NCBI GenBank assembly: GCA_014804005.1
Contig: JAAVAP010000014.1
Location: 49,468 to 103,924 of the forward strand
Length of the DNA stretch: 54,457 bases
Reading direction: 5' to 3'
From: Treponema sp.
Lineage (GTDB): Bacteria; Spirochaetota; Spirochaetia; Treponematales; Treponemataceae
Made by a program: the position numbers and the translations under genes. Below, one piece after another: positions 43,359 to 51,581 of this stretch. The stretch's first letter is position 1, and each line of letters begins with the position of its first letter. The notes under the pieces were generated by a model. The model saw nothing but the letters and a program-made list of their open reading frames with translations, did no database searches and had not been told where the DNA came from.

Positions 43359-43997
43359 ATGGAAAAGCAAATTTGCGGACGCGCGTTAGTTTTTGTCGGA
43401 ATCAAGCATTGCGGAAAAAGCACGCAAGGAAAAAGAATTGCATCTCATCTCGGATTGGAATTTTTTGACACCGACGATTTGATTCAAAAGTACGAAAGGA
43501 TTTCGCCTCGAGAAATTTACGCGAAATTCGGAAAAGAAAAATTTATGGAAGCGGAAAAAAACGCTTGCCAAAAACTCGCAGAATTTTTTGAATCGCAAAA
43601 ACAAAAATCATTGAAAAAAAATTGCGACAACGCTGCGCAATTTGCAACGGGTGAAAAGCTTTCGTTCGTTGTGGCGACTGGCGGCGGAATTTGCGAAAAC
43701 CAAAATGCTTTGGAAATTTTAAAATCTTTTGGCACGATAATTTTTTTGCAAGCCGAAGAAAAAACCGCCGCCGATCGCATTGTGCGCGAAGCAGATTTTT
43801 CCACGAATCCAGTTCGGAATTTGCCAGCCTATATCGCGGACAAAAATCCACGCACGGAAAAAGACGCGCGCGAAATTTTTCATGACTTTTTTGCGCGGCG
43901 AAATAATCGCTACAAAGAAATCGCCGATGTGATCGTGCAGATGAAAGACGCATCGAAAGAAGCCAACACGGAAAAAATTCTTTCCGCGCTATTTTAA
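43359..43997 (+). CDS. aroK: shikimate kinase
   Basis: 212 residues, longer than the usual 170-175. P-loop GIKHCGKST near 15, shikimate-binding FDTDDLI near 38, and GGGICEN near 107. The lid region contains NPVRNLP near 145. Extra length comes from a Lys-rich insertion near 75-95 and a C-terminal helix. It phosphorylates shikimate on the way to chorismate and aromatic amino acids. A TATAAT box at 43332-43337 and AAGGA before the ATG at 43359 support this start; in-frame codons back to 43308 would lie upstream of the transcript start. Gluconate kinase is the main alternative, less likely given the DTDD motif. Confidence 0.88.
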   Translation: MEKQICGRALVFVGIKHCGKSTQGKRIASHLGLEFFDTDDLIQKYERISPREIYAKFGKEKFMEAEKNACQKLAEFFESQKQKSLKKNCDNAAQFATGEKLSFVVATGGGICENQNALEILKSFGTIIFLQAEEKTAADRIVREADFSTNPVRNLPAYIADKNPRTEKDAREIFHDFFARRNNRYKEIADVIVQMKDASKEANTEKILSALF

Positions 43998-44057
43998 CGC
44001 AAGCCAAATGTCCGCGCAAAACTTGCGAACATTTTAGCAGAAAAAACTTCGACCAAA

Positions 44058-44633
44058 TCAGTTTCCGCAATTTCTGCAGCCGCCGCCACATCCGCCCGCG
44101 CAGCTTTCGCCTTCGCCGCAACTTCCTCCACAGCCGCCTCCGCACGAACAACCGCCGCCACATCCGCCAAGATAAACTGTGCCGGCTTCGATTTGTTCCG
44201 CGCTCGCATCGGAAACGGATTTTACTTCCACATCAAAATAAAGCGTCTTGCCCGCAAGCTCGTGGTTGCCATCAATCGTGATTTTGTCGTCGGAAATTTT
44301 TGAAACGCGAACCATCACAGGGCCGCCGTTCGACTGCGCGTAAAATTGCATTCCAACTTTTATTTCGCCAGACACGTCAAATTGTGCGCGAGGCACTTCG
44401 ACAATTAGCTGCGGATTCACTTCGCCGTAGCCTTCCGAAGGCGGAATGGCCACGGCGAATTTTTCGCCAGGATTTTTTCCTTCCAAAATTTTTTCAAGTC
44501 CCGGAATCAAATTTCCGTGACCATGCAAATATTCAAGCGGGCTTCCGGAATTTGCCGAAGAATCGATGACGTTTCCAGCCTCGTCCTTTAGCGAATATTC
44601 AATGGCGACAATTTTGTCCTTTTCAACTTTCAT
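44058..44633 (-). CDS. slyD: SlyD-type FKBP peptidyl-prolyl isomerase with a Cys/Gly-rich metal-binding tail
   Basis: 191 residues. FKBP domain with inserted flap: VAIEYSLKDEAGNVIDSS, YLHGHGNLIPGLEKIL and PPSEGYGEV near 65. The last 40 residues are almost entirely Gly and Cys (about ten Cys: GCGGGCSCGGGCGG, SCAGGCGGGC). E. coli SlyD has a His/Cys-rich tail that stores nickel; here His is absent, pointing to a thiolate-preferring metal such as Cu(I), Zn or Fe. It is a cytoplasmic folding helper and metallochaperone. AAGG precedes the ATG. The gene appears to stand alone, 71 bp downstream of nfu on the same strand. Confidence 0.92.
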   Translation of the reverse strand: MKVEKDKIVAIEYSLKDEAGNVIDSSANSGSPLEYLHGHGNLIPGLEKILEGKNPGEKFAVAIPPSEGYGEVNPQLIVEVPRAQFDVSGEIKVGMQFYAQSNGGPVMVRVSKISDDKITIDGNHELAGKTLYFDVEVKSVSDASAEQIEAGTVYLGGCGGGCSCGGGCGGSCGEGESCAGGCGGGCRNCGN

Positions 44634-44704
44634 TTAAAAAACCTTTTAATTCAAAATTCAATTGAGAGTCATTTTAAATTGAATCCCAATTCCGCACCAA
44701 ACGT

Positions 44705-44959
44705 TTAAAATTCGTAGTCGGGCATCGGCGTGTCGTTCACGACTTCGCTCACTTCCGGGCAAGCGTCCTTCAAATATTGCTCCACGCCCATTTTCAGCGT
44801 CATTGTCGCCATCGGGCACGAGCCGCACGCGCCGAGCAATTTTAGGTGGACGCGCTTTTCATCATCGATTGAAATGAATTCCATATCGCCGCCATCCGCC
44901 TGCAATTGCGGCCGGAATGCTTCCAACGCTTCCTTTACTTTCGCTTCAAGTTCTTCCAT
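44705..44959 (-). CDS. NifU C-terminal-domain (Nfu-type) iron-sulfur carrier
   Basis: 84 residues, a stand-alone Nfu domain: FRPQLQADGGDMEFISID and the cluster-binding pair CGSCPMATMTLK near 40. These proteins accept a 4Fe-4S cluster from the assembly scaffold and pass it to target enzymes. In this cell, targets would include the radical-SAM maturases and the hydrogenase-like sensor. AGGAG lies 5 nt before the ATG. No other isc/suf genes are nearby. Confidence 0.93.
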   Translation of the reverse strand: MEELEAKVKEALEAFRPQLQADGGDMEFISIDDEKRVHLKLLGACGSCPMATMTLKMGVEQYLKDACPEVSEVVNDTPMPDYEF

Positions 44960-45046
44960 AAAAATCTCCTAATATAAAGATACTAAAAATTTACAAAAAA
45001 TGAAATTCATTTTCATTCAAATTTTCGCAAAAAAATTCGAAAACGA

Positions 45047-45097
45047 ATCAACATACCTCGACGCAAGTGTTGGGGTATGAAATCCTCCGCACGAATC
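45047..45097. repeat. dispersed palindromic repeat (family copy 4)
   Basis: TCAACATACCTCGACGCAAG followed by TGTTGGGGTATG and AAATCCTCCGCACGAATC. It is almost identical to the copies near 11.0 kb and lies directly after the antiporter gene. A CGAATC also precedes the stem, giving a direct repeat on both sides of the palindrome. Confidence 0.8.
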
Positions 45098-45104
45098 GCG
45101 CGGC

Positions 45105-46832
45105 TCATCCCAACTTTTCAAGTTTTCTGTGCAATTCAAAAATGCGCGTATGAACGTAATGGTCAAGCGTGGGCTTTTCGGCGATGCCAAGAATTTCGCC
45201 TTCGTCGCTGACAATCGGAATCGCTTCCGTGTCGTATTCATCGAACATTTTGTAGGCATCGGGCAAACTGTCTTCGGGCGAACAAGTCACGAACGGAGAA
45301 TCCATTATGTCCATTGCCAAAATGCTTTCCGCCATTTCGCCGATTTGCAGCGTCTCCTTTATGTGCTCGAGAGAAATCACGCCGACCAAATTTCCTTCGA
45401 CAGATTTCACGACGTAATTCAAATTGTTGTGGCGGCTGAACGAATCCAAAATCGAGCTGATTGTGTCCGTTTCCAAAACAATTGCCGGAGATGCCGCGCT
45501 GCAAATTCTTTCCGTGCCCCAAGTCACGTCCTTCAATTTGGAATTTTTCTTGATGTCGTCTTCCGTAACATTGAGTCCGACTTCGCCCGCTTTTGTAACG
45601 CCGTATTTTACGAAAATCGGACCTGCGAGCTGAACGATGAATGTAGTCGCCGTAATTATCAAAAGAATTTGCGGACCCACCGAATTCGGAAAATCGTTGC
45701 CCGCCGCAATCGAAAGTCCAATCGCCACGCCCGCCTGAGAAAGCAAGCAGAACGGCAAATATTTTCGCACGGTTTCCGGCGCCTTCGTAATGAGCGCGCC
45801 CAGCATCGAGCCGAGAGCCTTTCCGAAAGTTCTGCCGAGAACATAAATTATCGCAAGCAATCCCAAATACGGAGTGATGATCCAAATGTCAAGTTTCGCG
45901 CCAACGAGCACAAAAAACAAAACGTAAACCGGCGGCGTGAATTTTTCCACGAGTTTAAAAACGGGCAAAGTTTTTTTCGGCGCGAAATTCACCATGAAAA
46001 ATCCGAGCGACATCGCGCAAAGAATATTGTCCAAATTCAGCGCCATCGAAATTCCTGTGCACAAAAAAAGGCTTCCCAACGCGAACGAAAGAATTCTTCC
46101 TTCCTCGGTCATGATGTTGCGAATTATCGTTCCCAAAATAATTCCGAAAATTCCGCCAAGCAAAATCGAGCCGAAAATTTCTTTCGCAATCATCAGCAAT
46201 TGAAATCCGAACGAAACCGAATTGCCGTCCAAAAGCGGCGCGGAAATCGTGTTCGCCACGGCGTACAAAATCAGCGCGACGGCATCGTCCATCGCGACAA
46301 TTCCGTAAACGATTGTCGTGAGCGGGCCGCGCGTTCGGTATTCCGCCAAAACGTCGGTGGTGGCGGCGGGAGCGGTGGCAGAACAAATCGCGCCCAAAAT
46401 CAATCCAAGCGAAATCGCCAAATTCAAATCTTTCGTGACGGAGAGCGTGACTGCGAAAATTATTCCGCCCACGATGAAAAATGGCGTGATCGCTTCGAAC
46501 AAAAGAATGCCCACAAATTGCTTTCCGTATTTTTTTACGACATTCAATTTGAGTTCGCCGCCGACCAAAAATCCAATCATCGAAAGCGCGACTGTGCTTA
46601 TTGGATTCAACGCCTCAATCGTTTTTTTTCCCAAAATCTGCAAGCCGGAAGATCCAATGACAATTCCGATGACGATGTAGCCGACGACTTGCGGAATCTT
46701 CAATTTTTTGAAAATGCGTCCGCCAAGCGCGCCAAAAAACATAACGATGCCGAGCAGCAAAACAAGCTGCGTAGCATGCAAATAATAAAAATGAAAAGCG
46801 TCGGGAAGCAATTGCGAAAAAGGGTCGTCCAT
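45105..46832 (-). CDS. monovalent cation/proton antiporter (CPA2 type) with C-terminal CBS domains
   Basis: 575 residues. About 12 hydrophobic segments in the first 400 residues, including LGAICSATAPAATTDVLAEY near 148 and the ion-binding-type IVAMDDAVALILY near 176 (two acidic residues, as in electrogenic Na+/H+ exchangers). After residue 430 come two CBS repeats (IVLETDTISSILDSF; PFVTCSPEDSLPDAYKMF) that usually sense adenine nucleotides. It exchanges Na+ or K+ for protons across the inner membrane. TTAGGAAAA precedes the ATG. A dispersed repeat copy follows the gene. No partner genes lie nearby. Confidence 0.88.
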   Translation of the reverse strand: MDDPFSQLLPDAFHFYYLHATQLVLLLGIVMFFGALGGRIFKKLKIPQVVGYIVIGIVIGSSGLQILGKKTIEALNPISTVALSMIGFLVGGELKLNVVKKYGKQFVGILLFEAITPFFIVGGIIFAVTLSVTKDLNLAISLGLILGAICSATAPAATTDVLAEYRTRGPLTTIVYGIVAMDDAVALILYAVANTISAPLLDGNSVSFGFQLLMIAKEIFGSILLGGIFGIILGTIIRNIMTEEGRILSFALGSLFLCTGISMALNLDNILCAMSLGFFMVNFAPKKTLPVFKLVEKFTPPVYVLFFVLVGAKLDIWIITPYLGLLAIIYVLGRTFGKALGSMLGALITKAPETVRKYLPFCLLSQAGVAIGLSIAAGNDFPNSVGPQILLIITATTFIVQLAGPIFVKYGVTKAGEVGLNVTEDDIKKNSKLKDVTWGTERICSAASPAIVLETDTISSILDSFSRHNNLNYVVKSVEGNLVGVISLEHIKETLQIGEMAESILAMDIMDSPFVTCSPEDSLPDAYKMFDEYDTEAIPIVSDEGEILGIAEKPTLDHYVHTRIFELHRKLEKLG

Positions 46833-47137
46833 AAATTTTTCCTAAAATGCGCGGGCAAATTCGCGCCGCAAATTTAGAAAAATTATATCGGAAAATTCGC
46901 TTTGTGAAAAGCCCCGCAAAAAAATCCGTGTTAAAAAATTTGAATTTATTTTCGCGTTTTCGCGCGGCGAATTCAAAAAATCAAACGGCGAAATTTTTGA
47001 AAATTATCCGCTCGTCGATTTTCACGTAAAAAAATAAAATTTTTTAAACTTCATTTTTTCAAAATTTTATTTTATAATGAATGAAACTTGATCGCAAAAT
47101 GAGCGTTGAAAATTTTTGAAAAAATTAGGAAAAGAAA
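46833..47137. other. 305-bp intergenic stretch without a supported gene
   Basis: AT-rich spacer between the divergent antiporter and DciA-like genes. A plus-strand frame of about 66 codons (46840-47038) is stop-free and ends in a plausible-looking segment (GEIFENYPLVDFHVKK) but has no start codon, so it is at most a gene remnant. A TATAAT box at 47073-47078 may serve the DciA-like gene. Confidence 0.5.
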
Positions 47138-47689
47138 ATGGATGACAAAATAGACTTTGTTTCTGGCGCGCAAATTGTTTCGGCTTTTTTCGAAAACGTC
47201 GAAAAGCAAAAACTTGAAAACGATTCGAAAATTCTTGTTGCATGGAAAAAGACCGTGCAGAAAATTTCCGGAAACGGCGCGCAACTTTTTGACCACAGCC
47301 GCATAGTGGATTTGAAAAACGGAATTCTTCTTGTGGAAACCGACCATCCCGCTTGGAGTCAAATGCTGCAATTTCACAAAAAATTCATTCTCACTGGGCT
47401 GAACAGAATGTGCGCCGACGCTAAAATTGAGTCGCTTGCTTTTCGCGTGCGAGGAAACAACGCGACTTTGGCGGACGCGGGAAAAAAAATCGCCGCTCGC
47501 GAAATGAAAAAATATTCCGAAAAACTCGAGGCCGATGAAAAAATTCTTTTTGAAAAAGGATTTTTGGACAAAGAAAAAAATTCCGCCGAAAGCAACGATT
47601 CAAAAAATGGCGAAGAACTTCCCGATAATTTAAAAGAAATTTTTGCAAGAATGAAATCGGCGGCGGAGAAAAATCACGACGAAAAATGA
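47138..47689 (+). CDS. DUF721/DciA-like protein
   Basis: 183 residues. The first 100 residues match the DUF721 fold: a short helical start, KILVAWKKTVQKISGNGAQL, and the strand-turn segment KNGILLVETDHPAWSQMLQ, the most recognisable part of the family. In bacteria without DnaC or DnaI, DciA helps load the replicative helicase DnaB. The C-terminal third is Lys/Glu-rich and probably disordered. In other spirochaetes a DUF721 gene lies near dnaA/recF; here it lies between the antiporter and pncB. AGGA precedes the ATG. Confidence 0.8.
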   Translation: MDDKIDFVSGAQIVSAFFENVEKQKLENDSKILVAWKKTVQKISGNGAQLFDHSRIVDLKNGILLVETDHPAWSQMLQFHKKFILTGLNRMCADAKIESLAFRVRGNNATLADAGKKIAAREMKKYSEKLEADEKILFEKGFLDKEKNSAESNDSKNGEELPDNLKEIFARMKSAAEKNHDEK

Positions 47690-47737
47690 AAATCAAAAAT
47701 CATACACGGATCCGACACATCACGTTTTTCAAAAACC

Positions 47738-48958
47738 CTACATTTCGTTGTGCTCGAGCCGCCATGCGATCGCGCGTTTGAGATAATGAATGTAGGCGGG
47801 ATCTTTGCACATATTTTTTCCTTCGGCGTCGGAAAGCTTCGCCACAGGCCCATTGTTGCATTCCGTCACCTTCATCACGATGTTGAGCGGCGGAACTCGC
47901 GTGTCGTTTGCGATGTAAGTTCCGATTCCGAATGCCACTCGAACTTTGTCCTTGAATTCATTGTAAAGCCGCGTCGCCTTTTCAAAATTCAAACTGTCGC
48001 TGAACAAAAAAGTTTTTGTCTTCGGATCGATTCCGAGCGACTTGTAATGCGCGATGATTTTTTCCGCCCATTCATAAGGGTCGCCCGAATCGTGCCGAAC
48101 TCCGCTGAAAAGCGTGGCATAAGTTTTGCGGAAGTCGCGCAAAAAAACGTCCGTGCCCACAGTGTCCGTGAGCGCGATTCCGTTCAGCACGCCGTATTCC
48201 TGCACCCAGGATTCAAGCATGTACCAATTTGAATACGCGGGATTGTGCTTGCGATTTCCTTGACCGACGCATTGAACATATTCGTGCGCCATCGTGCCAA
48301 TCGGTTTTACGCCGAGCTTTTTCGCAAGGAAAACATTGCTCGTTCCAATGAAATTGGAATCTTTGAAGCCAAATTTTTTTTGCGCATCAACAAGCTCGCG
48401 AATCACGAATTCCTGCGCCTGCGCGCTCAATCTTCGCCGCATTCCGAATTCGGAAAATTGCCCAATCGTAAAAATTCCATCGACAAGATTTTTCGTCTTG
48501 GTTTTCGCGCGCTCGACAAAATCCGAAAAAAGCGAATCGTAATCTTGCGTCATTCGAAAATAAACTTCGTTCACAATCGCGAGCGTGGGAATTTCGTAGA
48601 ACGAAGTGTTGAGCCAAGTGCCCGAAGTTTCGATGAAAAGTCCGCGCTCATCTTCGCACGGTTCGATTTTAAAATCTTCAAAACGCGGATGCCAAAGCCG
48701 CAAAAAATCGACGTAGTCGCGTTTTATCCATTCGATGTTTTTTAGATAATCAAGCTCGTCTTCGGAAAAACGCAAATCGCAGTACATTCGGATTTGCTCG
48801 CGGATTTCCTGAATCATTTGCGGCGAAAATTTCACGTCGTCGTTTCGGCATTTAAAATTCCAAACCGTCGTGTAGCTCGGGAATTGATGATAAATCGCCT
48901 GCCCCATGCTGAATTTGTACATGTCCGTTTCGAGAAGGCTCGTTATGATTTGGCGCAT
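47738..48958 (-). CDS. pncB: nicotinate phosphoribosyltransferase
   Basis: 406 residues. Start MRQIITSLLETDMYKFSMGQ is typical, with GGAGG 4-5 nt before the ATG at 48958; 11 further in-frame codons upstream are ignored. Other motifs: GTSNVFLAKKLGVKPIGTMAHE near 218 (the His is the activating phosphorylation site region), VRHDSGDPYEWAEK near 302 and FLFSDSLNFEKA near 330. It converts nicotinate and PRPP to nicotinate mononucleotide in NAD salvage. It converges with the DciA-like gene and is divergent from galE. Confidence 0.95.
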   Translation of the reverse strand: MRQIITSLLETDMYKFSMGQAIYHQFPSYTTVWNFKCRNDDVKFSPQMIQEIREQIRMYCDLRFSEDELDYLKNIEWIKRDYVDFLRLWHPRFEDFKIEPCEDERGLFIETSGTWLNTSFYEIPTLAIVNEVYFRMTQDYDSLFSDFVERAKTKTKNLVDGIFTIGQFSEFGMRRRLSAQAQEFVIRELVDAQKKFGFKDSNFIGTSNVFLAKKLGVKPIGTMAHEYVQCVGQGNRKHNPAYSNWYMLESWVQEYGVLNGIALTDTVGTDVFLRDFRKTYATLFSGVRHDSGDPYEWAEKIIAHYKSLGIDPKTKTFLFSDSLNFEKATRLYNEFKDKVRVAFGIGTYIANDTRVPPLNIVMKVTECNNGPVAKLSDAEGKNMCKDPAYIHYLKRAIAWRLEHNEM

Positions 48959-49010
48959 TTTTCCTCCGAAGTCATAATCTAATTTTATCATTCTTTGCGA
49001 AATTTTTCAA

Positions 49011-49039
49011 TTGAATTTTTTTGCGACCTGCATTATAAT
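49011..49039 (+). promoter_or_regulatory. promoter of the galE leader transcript
   Basis: -35 TTGAAT (49011-49016), 17-bp spacer, -10 TATAAT (49034-49039). A start near 49046 gives a 210-nt leader before galE, the longest in the window. Confidence 0.65.
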
Positions 49040-49092
49040 ATTGATAATTTTCAATTTTGAAAAATTGTAGTTGAAATTTTTCTATAGGAGGT

Positions 49093-49164
49093 ATGATAAA
49101 AAGTTGCCTGAAATTTCGTCAACTTTTTATAATGACAAGTTTCCGTTGGAAACTCGCATATTAA
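49093..49164 (+). CDS. 23-codon small ORF in the galE leader
   Basis: ATG preceded by TAGGAGG, one of the best ribosome sites in the window (2 nt between it and the ATG), followed by 23 sense codons (MIKSCLKFRQLFIMTSFRWK then LAY) and TAA. It has no known family. It overlaps two hairpins, so its translation would change leader folding. It may be a leader peptide or a small basic/hydrophobic protein. Confidence 0.4.
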   Translation: MIKSCLKFRQLFIMTSFRWKLAY

Positions 49165-49242
49165 ATTTACATTCTCACTTTGTTGCGAATGTACATAAAT
49201 AAATTAAATCACAATTTTGAAAAATTATGATTTAATTTATTT
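49098..49242 (+). promoter_or_regulatory. four consecutive hairpins in the galE 5' leader
   Basis: Perfect stems: AAAAAGTTG 49098-49106 with CAACTTTTT 49120-49128 (9 bp); AGTTTCC 49138-49144 with GGAAACT 49148-49154 (7 bp); TACATTC 49168-49174 with GAATGTA 49187-49193 (7 bp). The last, 49197-49211 with 49228-49242, is 15 bp and continues inward as AATTTT/AAAATT. It ends 4 nt before the galE GGAGG (49247-49251). No known riboswitch class was recognised. Confidence 0.65.
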
Positions 49243-49255
49243 TCATGGAGGCACT

Positions 49256-50233
49256 ATGAAAGTTTTGGTTATCGGCGGCGCGGGATATATCGGAAGCCAC
49301 GTCGTAAAGGAATTGATGAAATGCGGCCATGCCGTAACGGTTTTCGACAACTTTTCGAGCGGCTTGCGACAAAACCTATTCAAGGAAAACGGTTTTATCC
49401 ACGGCGACATTTTGATGAAGGAACAGCTCGACGCGGCGTTCGCAAAAGGATTCGATGCTTTCATCCATTTGGCGGCGTTCAAGGCTGCGGGCGAATCGAT
49501 GATTGAACCGGAAAAATATTCTTTGAACAATATCAATGGAACGCTCAACATTTTGAACAGCGCGGTGACTCACGGCTGCAAGCGAATGGTGTTTTCTTCC
49601 AGCGCGGCAGTTTTCGGCGAGCCGCAATATTTGCCGATTGACGAAGCGCATCCGAAAAATCCCGAAAATTATTACGGCTTTACCAAACTCAAAATCGAAG
49701 AATTCATGGCGTGGTACGAAAAACTTCGCGGTCTCAAATTCGCTTCGCTCCGATATTTCAACGCGGCGGGCTACGACGTGGACGGCGTTCTCTACGGCCT
49801 CGAGCAGAATCCCGCGAACTTGCTTCCAATCATAATGGAAGTGGCTTGCGGAATGCGGTCGAAAATGAAAATCTTCGGAAACGACTACGACACTCGCGAC
49901 GGAACTTGCATCCGCGACTACATTCACGTTTCGGATTTGGCGGTCGCGCATGTCAAGGCGTTGGAATACATCGCGAAAAATGACGAAAGCCTCACGGTGA
50001 ATTTGGGCAGCGAAAAAGGAACGACCGTAACCGAAATGGTGGATGCCGCGCGCAAAATCACAGGCAAGGAAATTCCTGCCGACTATGCCGAGCGACGCGC
50101 GGGCGATCCCGCAACTTTGGTGGCGAGCGCGAAATATGCCGCAGAAAAACTTGGTTGGAAAGCTGAGCACAGCGACATCGAAACTTTGCTCAAAACCACT
50201 TGGGATGCCTACAACAAATTTCTCAAAAAATAA
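49256..50233 (+). CDS. galE: UDP-glucose 4-epimerase
   Basis: 325 residues of the extended short-chain dehydrogenase family. NAD-binding VIGGAGYIGSHVV at 4-16, LAAFKAAGESM near 80, the catalytic Ser in SSSAAVFGEP near 120, YYGFTKLKIE near 144 with catalytic Tyr and Lys, and RYFNAAGYD near 172. It interconverts UDP-glucose and UDP-galactose, linking galactose uptake by Mgl to glycolysis and glycan synthesis. The start at 49256 has GGAGG 4 nt upstream; in-frame codons back to 49217 lie in the leader hairpin. The long structured leader suggests post-transcriptional control. Confidence 0.96.
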   Translation: MKVLVIGGAGYIGSHVVKELMKCGHAVTVFDNFSSGLRQNLFKENGFIHGDILMKEQLDAAFAKGFDAFIHLAAFKAAGESMIEPEKYSLNNINGTLNILNSAVTHGCKRMVFSSSAAVFGEPQYLPIDEAHPKNPENYYGFTKLKIEEFMAWYEKLRGLKFASLRYFNAAGYDVDGVLYGLEQNPANLLPIIMEVACGMRSKMKIFGNDYDTRDGTCIRDYIHVSDLAVAHVKALEYIAKNDESLTVNLGSEKGTTVTEMVDAARKITGKEIPADYAERRAGDPATLVASAKYAAEKLGWKAEHSDIETLLKTTWDAYNKFLKK

Positions 50234-50238
50234 ATTTC

Positions 50239-50270
50239 GTCCGCGTCAAGCAAATTGTTGCGGCGCGGAC
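50239..50270. other. intergenic hairpin between galE and the M20 peptidase gene
   Basis: GTCCGCG (50239-50245) pairs with CGCGGAC (50264-50270) around an 18-nt loop. There is no T run after it, so it looks more like an mRNA-stability stem than a terminator; the next gene starts 23 bp later. Confidence 0.5.
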
Positions 50271-50293
50271 AATCTTAAAGCGAGGTGAAAATT

Positions 50294-51520
50294 ATGGATA
50301 TAAATTCGTTGAAAAAATTCATCGCCGAAAACGAAAGCGAATACATTTCGCTGCAAAAAATTCTCACCTCGCACAAAGCGCTCGCGCCCGAAAATGGCGG
50401 CGACGGCGAGCTTGAAAAATGCTTCGCGTTGGAAAAATTTCTTCGCGAGCACGGCTTTGAAAATCTTGCCAGATTTGATTCTCCTGACGAGCGCGTGAAC
50501 GCGAAGATTCGTCCGAATCTTGTGGCAACGATTCCCGGAAAAAACGACGACTTTGCGATTTGGGTAATCGCGCATTTGGACGTAGTTCCGGCGGGCGACT
50601 TGTCCGCATGGAAAACCGATCCGTGGCAAGCCACCGAAAAGGACGGAAAAATTTTCGGGCGCGGCGTGGAAGACAATCAGCAAGGATTGGTGAGCGCATT
50701 CGCTGCGGCGTGGGCATTCGTCAAAAATGGAATCGCGCCCGAGCACACTGTGAAATTGCTTTTCACGGCGGACGAAGAAGTCGGAAGCAAGCATGGAATA
50801 TTTTTCCTTTTGAAAAGGCACAAAAAAATTTTCGGCAAAAACGATTTGTTCATCATTCCGGACGGCGGCGACAAAAAAGGCGAGACGCTTGAAATTGCAG
50901 AAAAAAATGTGCTTTGGCTGAAATTCGAAATCTTCGGAAAGCAGACGCACGGCTCGCGCCCCGACCAAGGAAAGAACGCTTGCCTCGCTTCGGCAAAGTT
51001 CACTTCGGATTTGTACGACGCGCTCCACAAAAAATTCAAAAAGCAAAATCCGCTTTTCTGCCCGCCGCGTTCCACGTTCGAGCCGACGATGCGCAAAGCA
51101 AACGTTGACGGCGTGAACATAATTCCTGGCAAGGAAGAATTTTATTTTGACTGCCGCATAATTCCCGAATACAGTTGCGACGAAATTTTGCAAGCCGTGA
51201 AAGAAGTCGCGCAAAAGGCGCAAAGCGAATTCGGCGTGAAGATAAGAATTTCGATTTTGCAAAAAGCGCAATCCCGCCCGACGAGCGCGAATTCCAAAGT
51301 CGTGCAAAAAATGAGCGCGGCACTGAAAAAAGCGCACGGCATCCGCTCTCGAACAATCGGAATTGGCGGAGGCACGGTGGGCGCGGAACTCCGCAACAAC
51401 GGATTTGATTGCGTTGTCTGGAGCACGCTTTGCGACACGGCTCACATGCCCAACGAATTTTGCGTCGTGAAGAATTTGGTGCGCGATGCGCAGACGCTTG
51501 CGGTTTTGTTTGGGGAATAG
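50294..51520 (+). CDS. M20-family metallopeptidase (dipeptidase-like)
   Basis: 408 residues. Zinc-binding motifs: VIAHLDVVPAGD near 94 (His, Asp), GRGVEDNQQGLVSA near 122 (bridging Asp), TADEEVGSKHG near 156 (catalytic Glu-Glu) and IIPDGGDKKG near 184. A lid domain follows (LKFEIFGKQTHGSRPDQGK near 212), and the final zinc His is in TLCDTAHMPNEF near 385. It cleaves dipeptides or deacylates amino acids in the cytoplasm. GAGG lies 8 nt before the ATG at 50294; a GTG at 50285 overlaps that site and is rejected. It follows galE by 60 bp and ends in a hairpin terminator. Confidence 0.93.
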   Translation: MDINSLKKFIAENESEYISLQKILTSHKALAPENGGDGELEKCFALEKFLREHGFENLARFDSPDERVNAKIRPNLVATIPGKNDDFAIWVIAHLDVVPAGDLSAWKTDPWQATEKDGKIFGRGVEDNQQGLVSAFAAAWAFVKNGIAPEHTVKLLFTADEEVGSKHGIFFLLKRHKKIFGKNDLFIIPDGGDKKGETLEIAEKNVLWLKFEIFGKQTHGSRPDQGKNACLASAKFTSDLYDALHKKFKKQNPLFCPPRSTFEPTMRKANVDGVNIIPGKEEFYFDCRIIPEYSCDEILQAVKEVAQKAQSEFGVKIRISILQKAQSRPTSANSKVVQKMSAALKKAHGIRSRTIGIGGGTVGAELRNNGFDCVVWSTLCDTAHMPNEFCVVKNLVRDAQTLAVLFGE

Positions 51521-51526
51521 GGAAAT

Positions 51527-51560
51527 AAAAAAGCCAACCGACTCAAGGTTGACTTTTTTT
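51527..51560 (+). terminator. terminator after the M20 peptidase gene
   Basis: AAAAAAGCCAACC pairs with GGTTGACTTTTTT (one mismatch) around a short loop, ending in seven T. The flanking A run also allows leftward termination. Confidence 0.75.
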
Positions 51561-51581
51561 AAGTGATAGAATTTTGAAAAA

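Noticed and set aside
45129..46877. 582-codon plus-strand frame opposite the antiporter
   Set aside because: Arg/Asn/Gln-rich translation with no family; the antiporter frame has proper membrane segments and CBS repeats.
48999..49255. Known riboswitch upstream of galE
   Set aside because: Hairpins are AT-rich simple stems; none of the conserved cores of common riboswitches was recognised.
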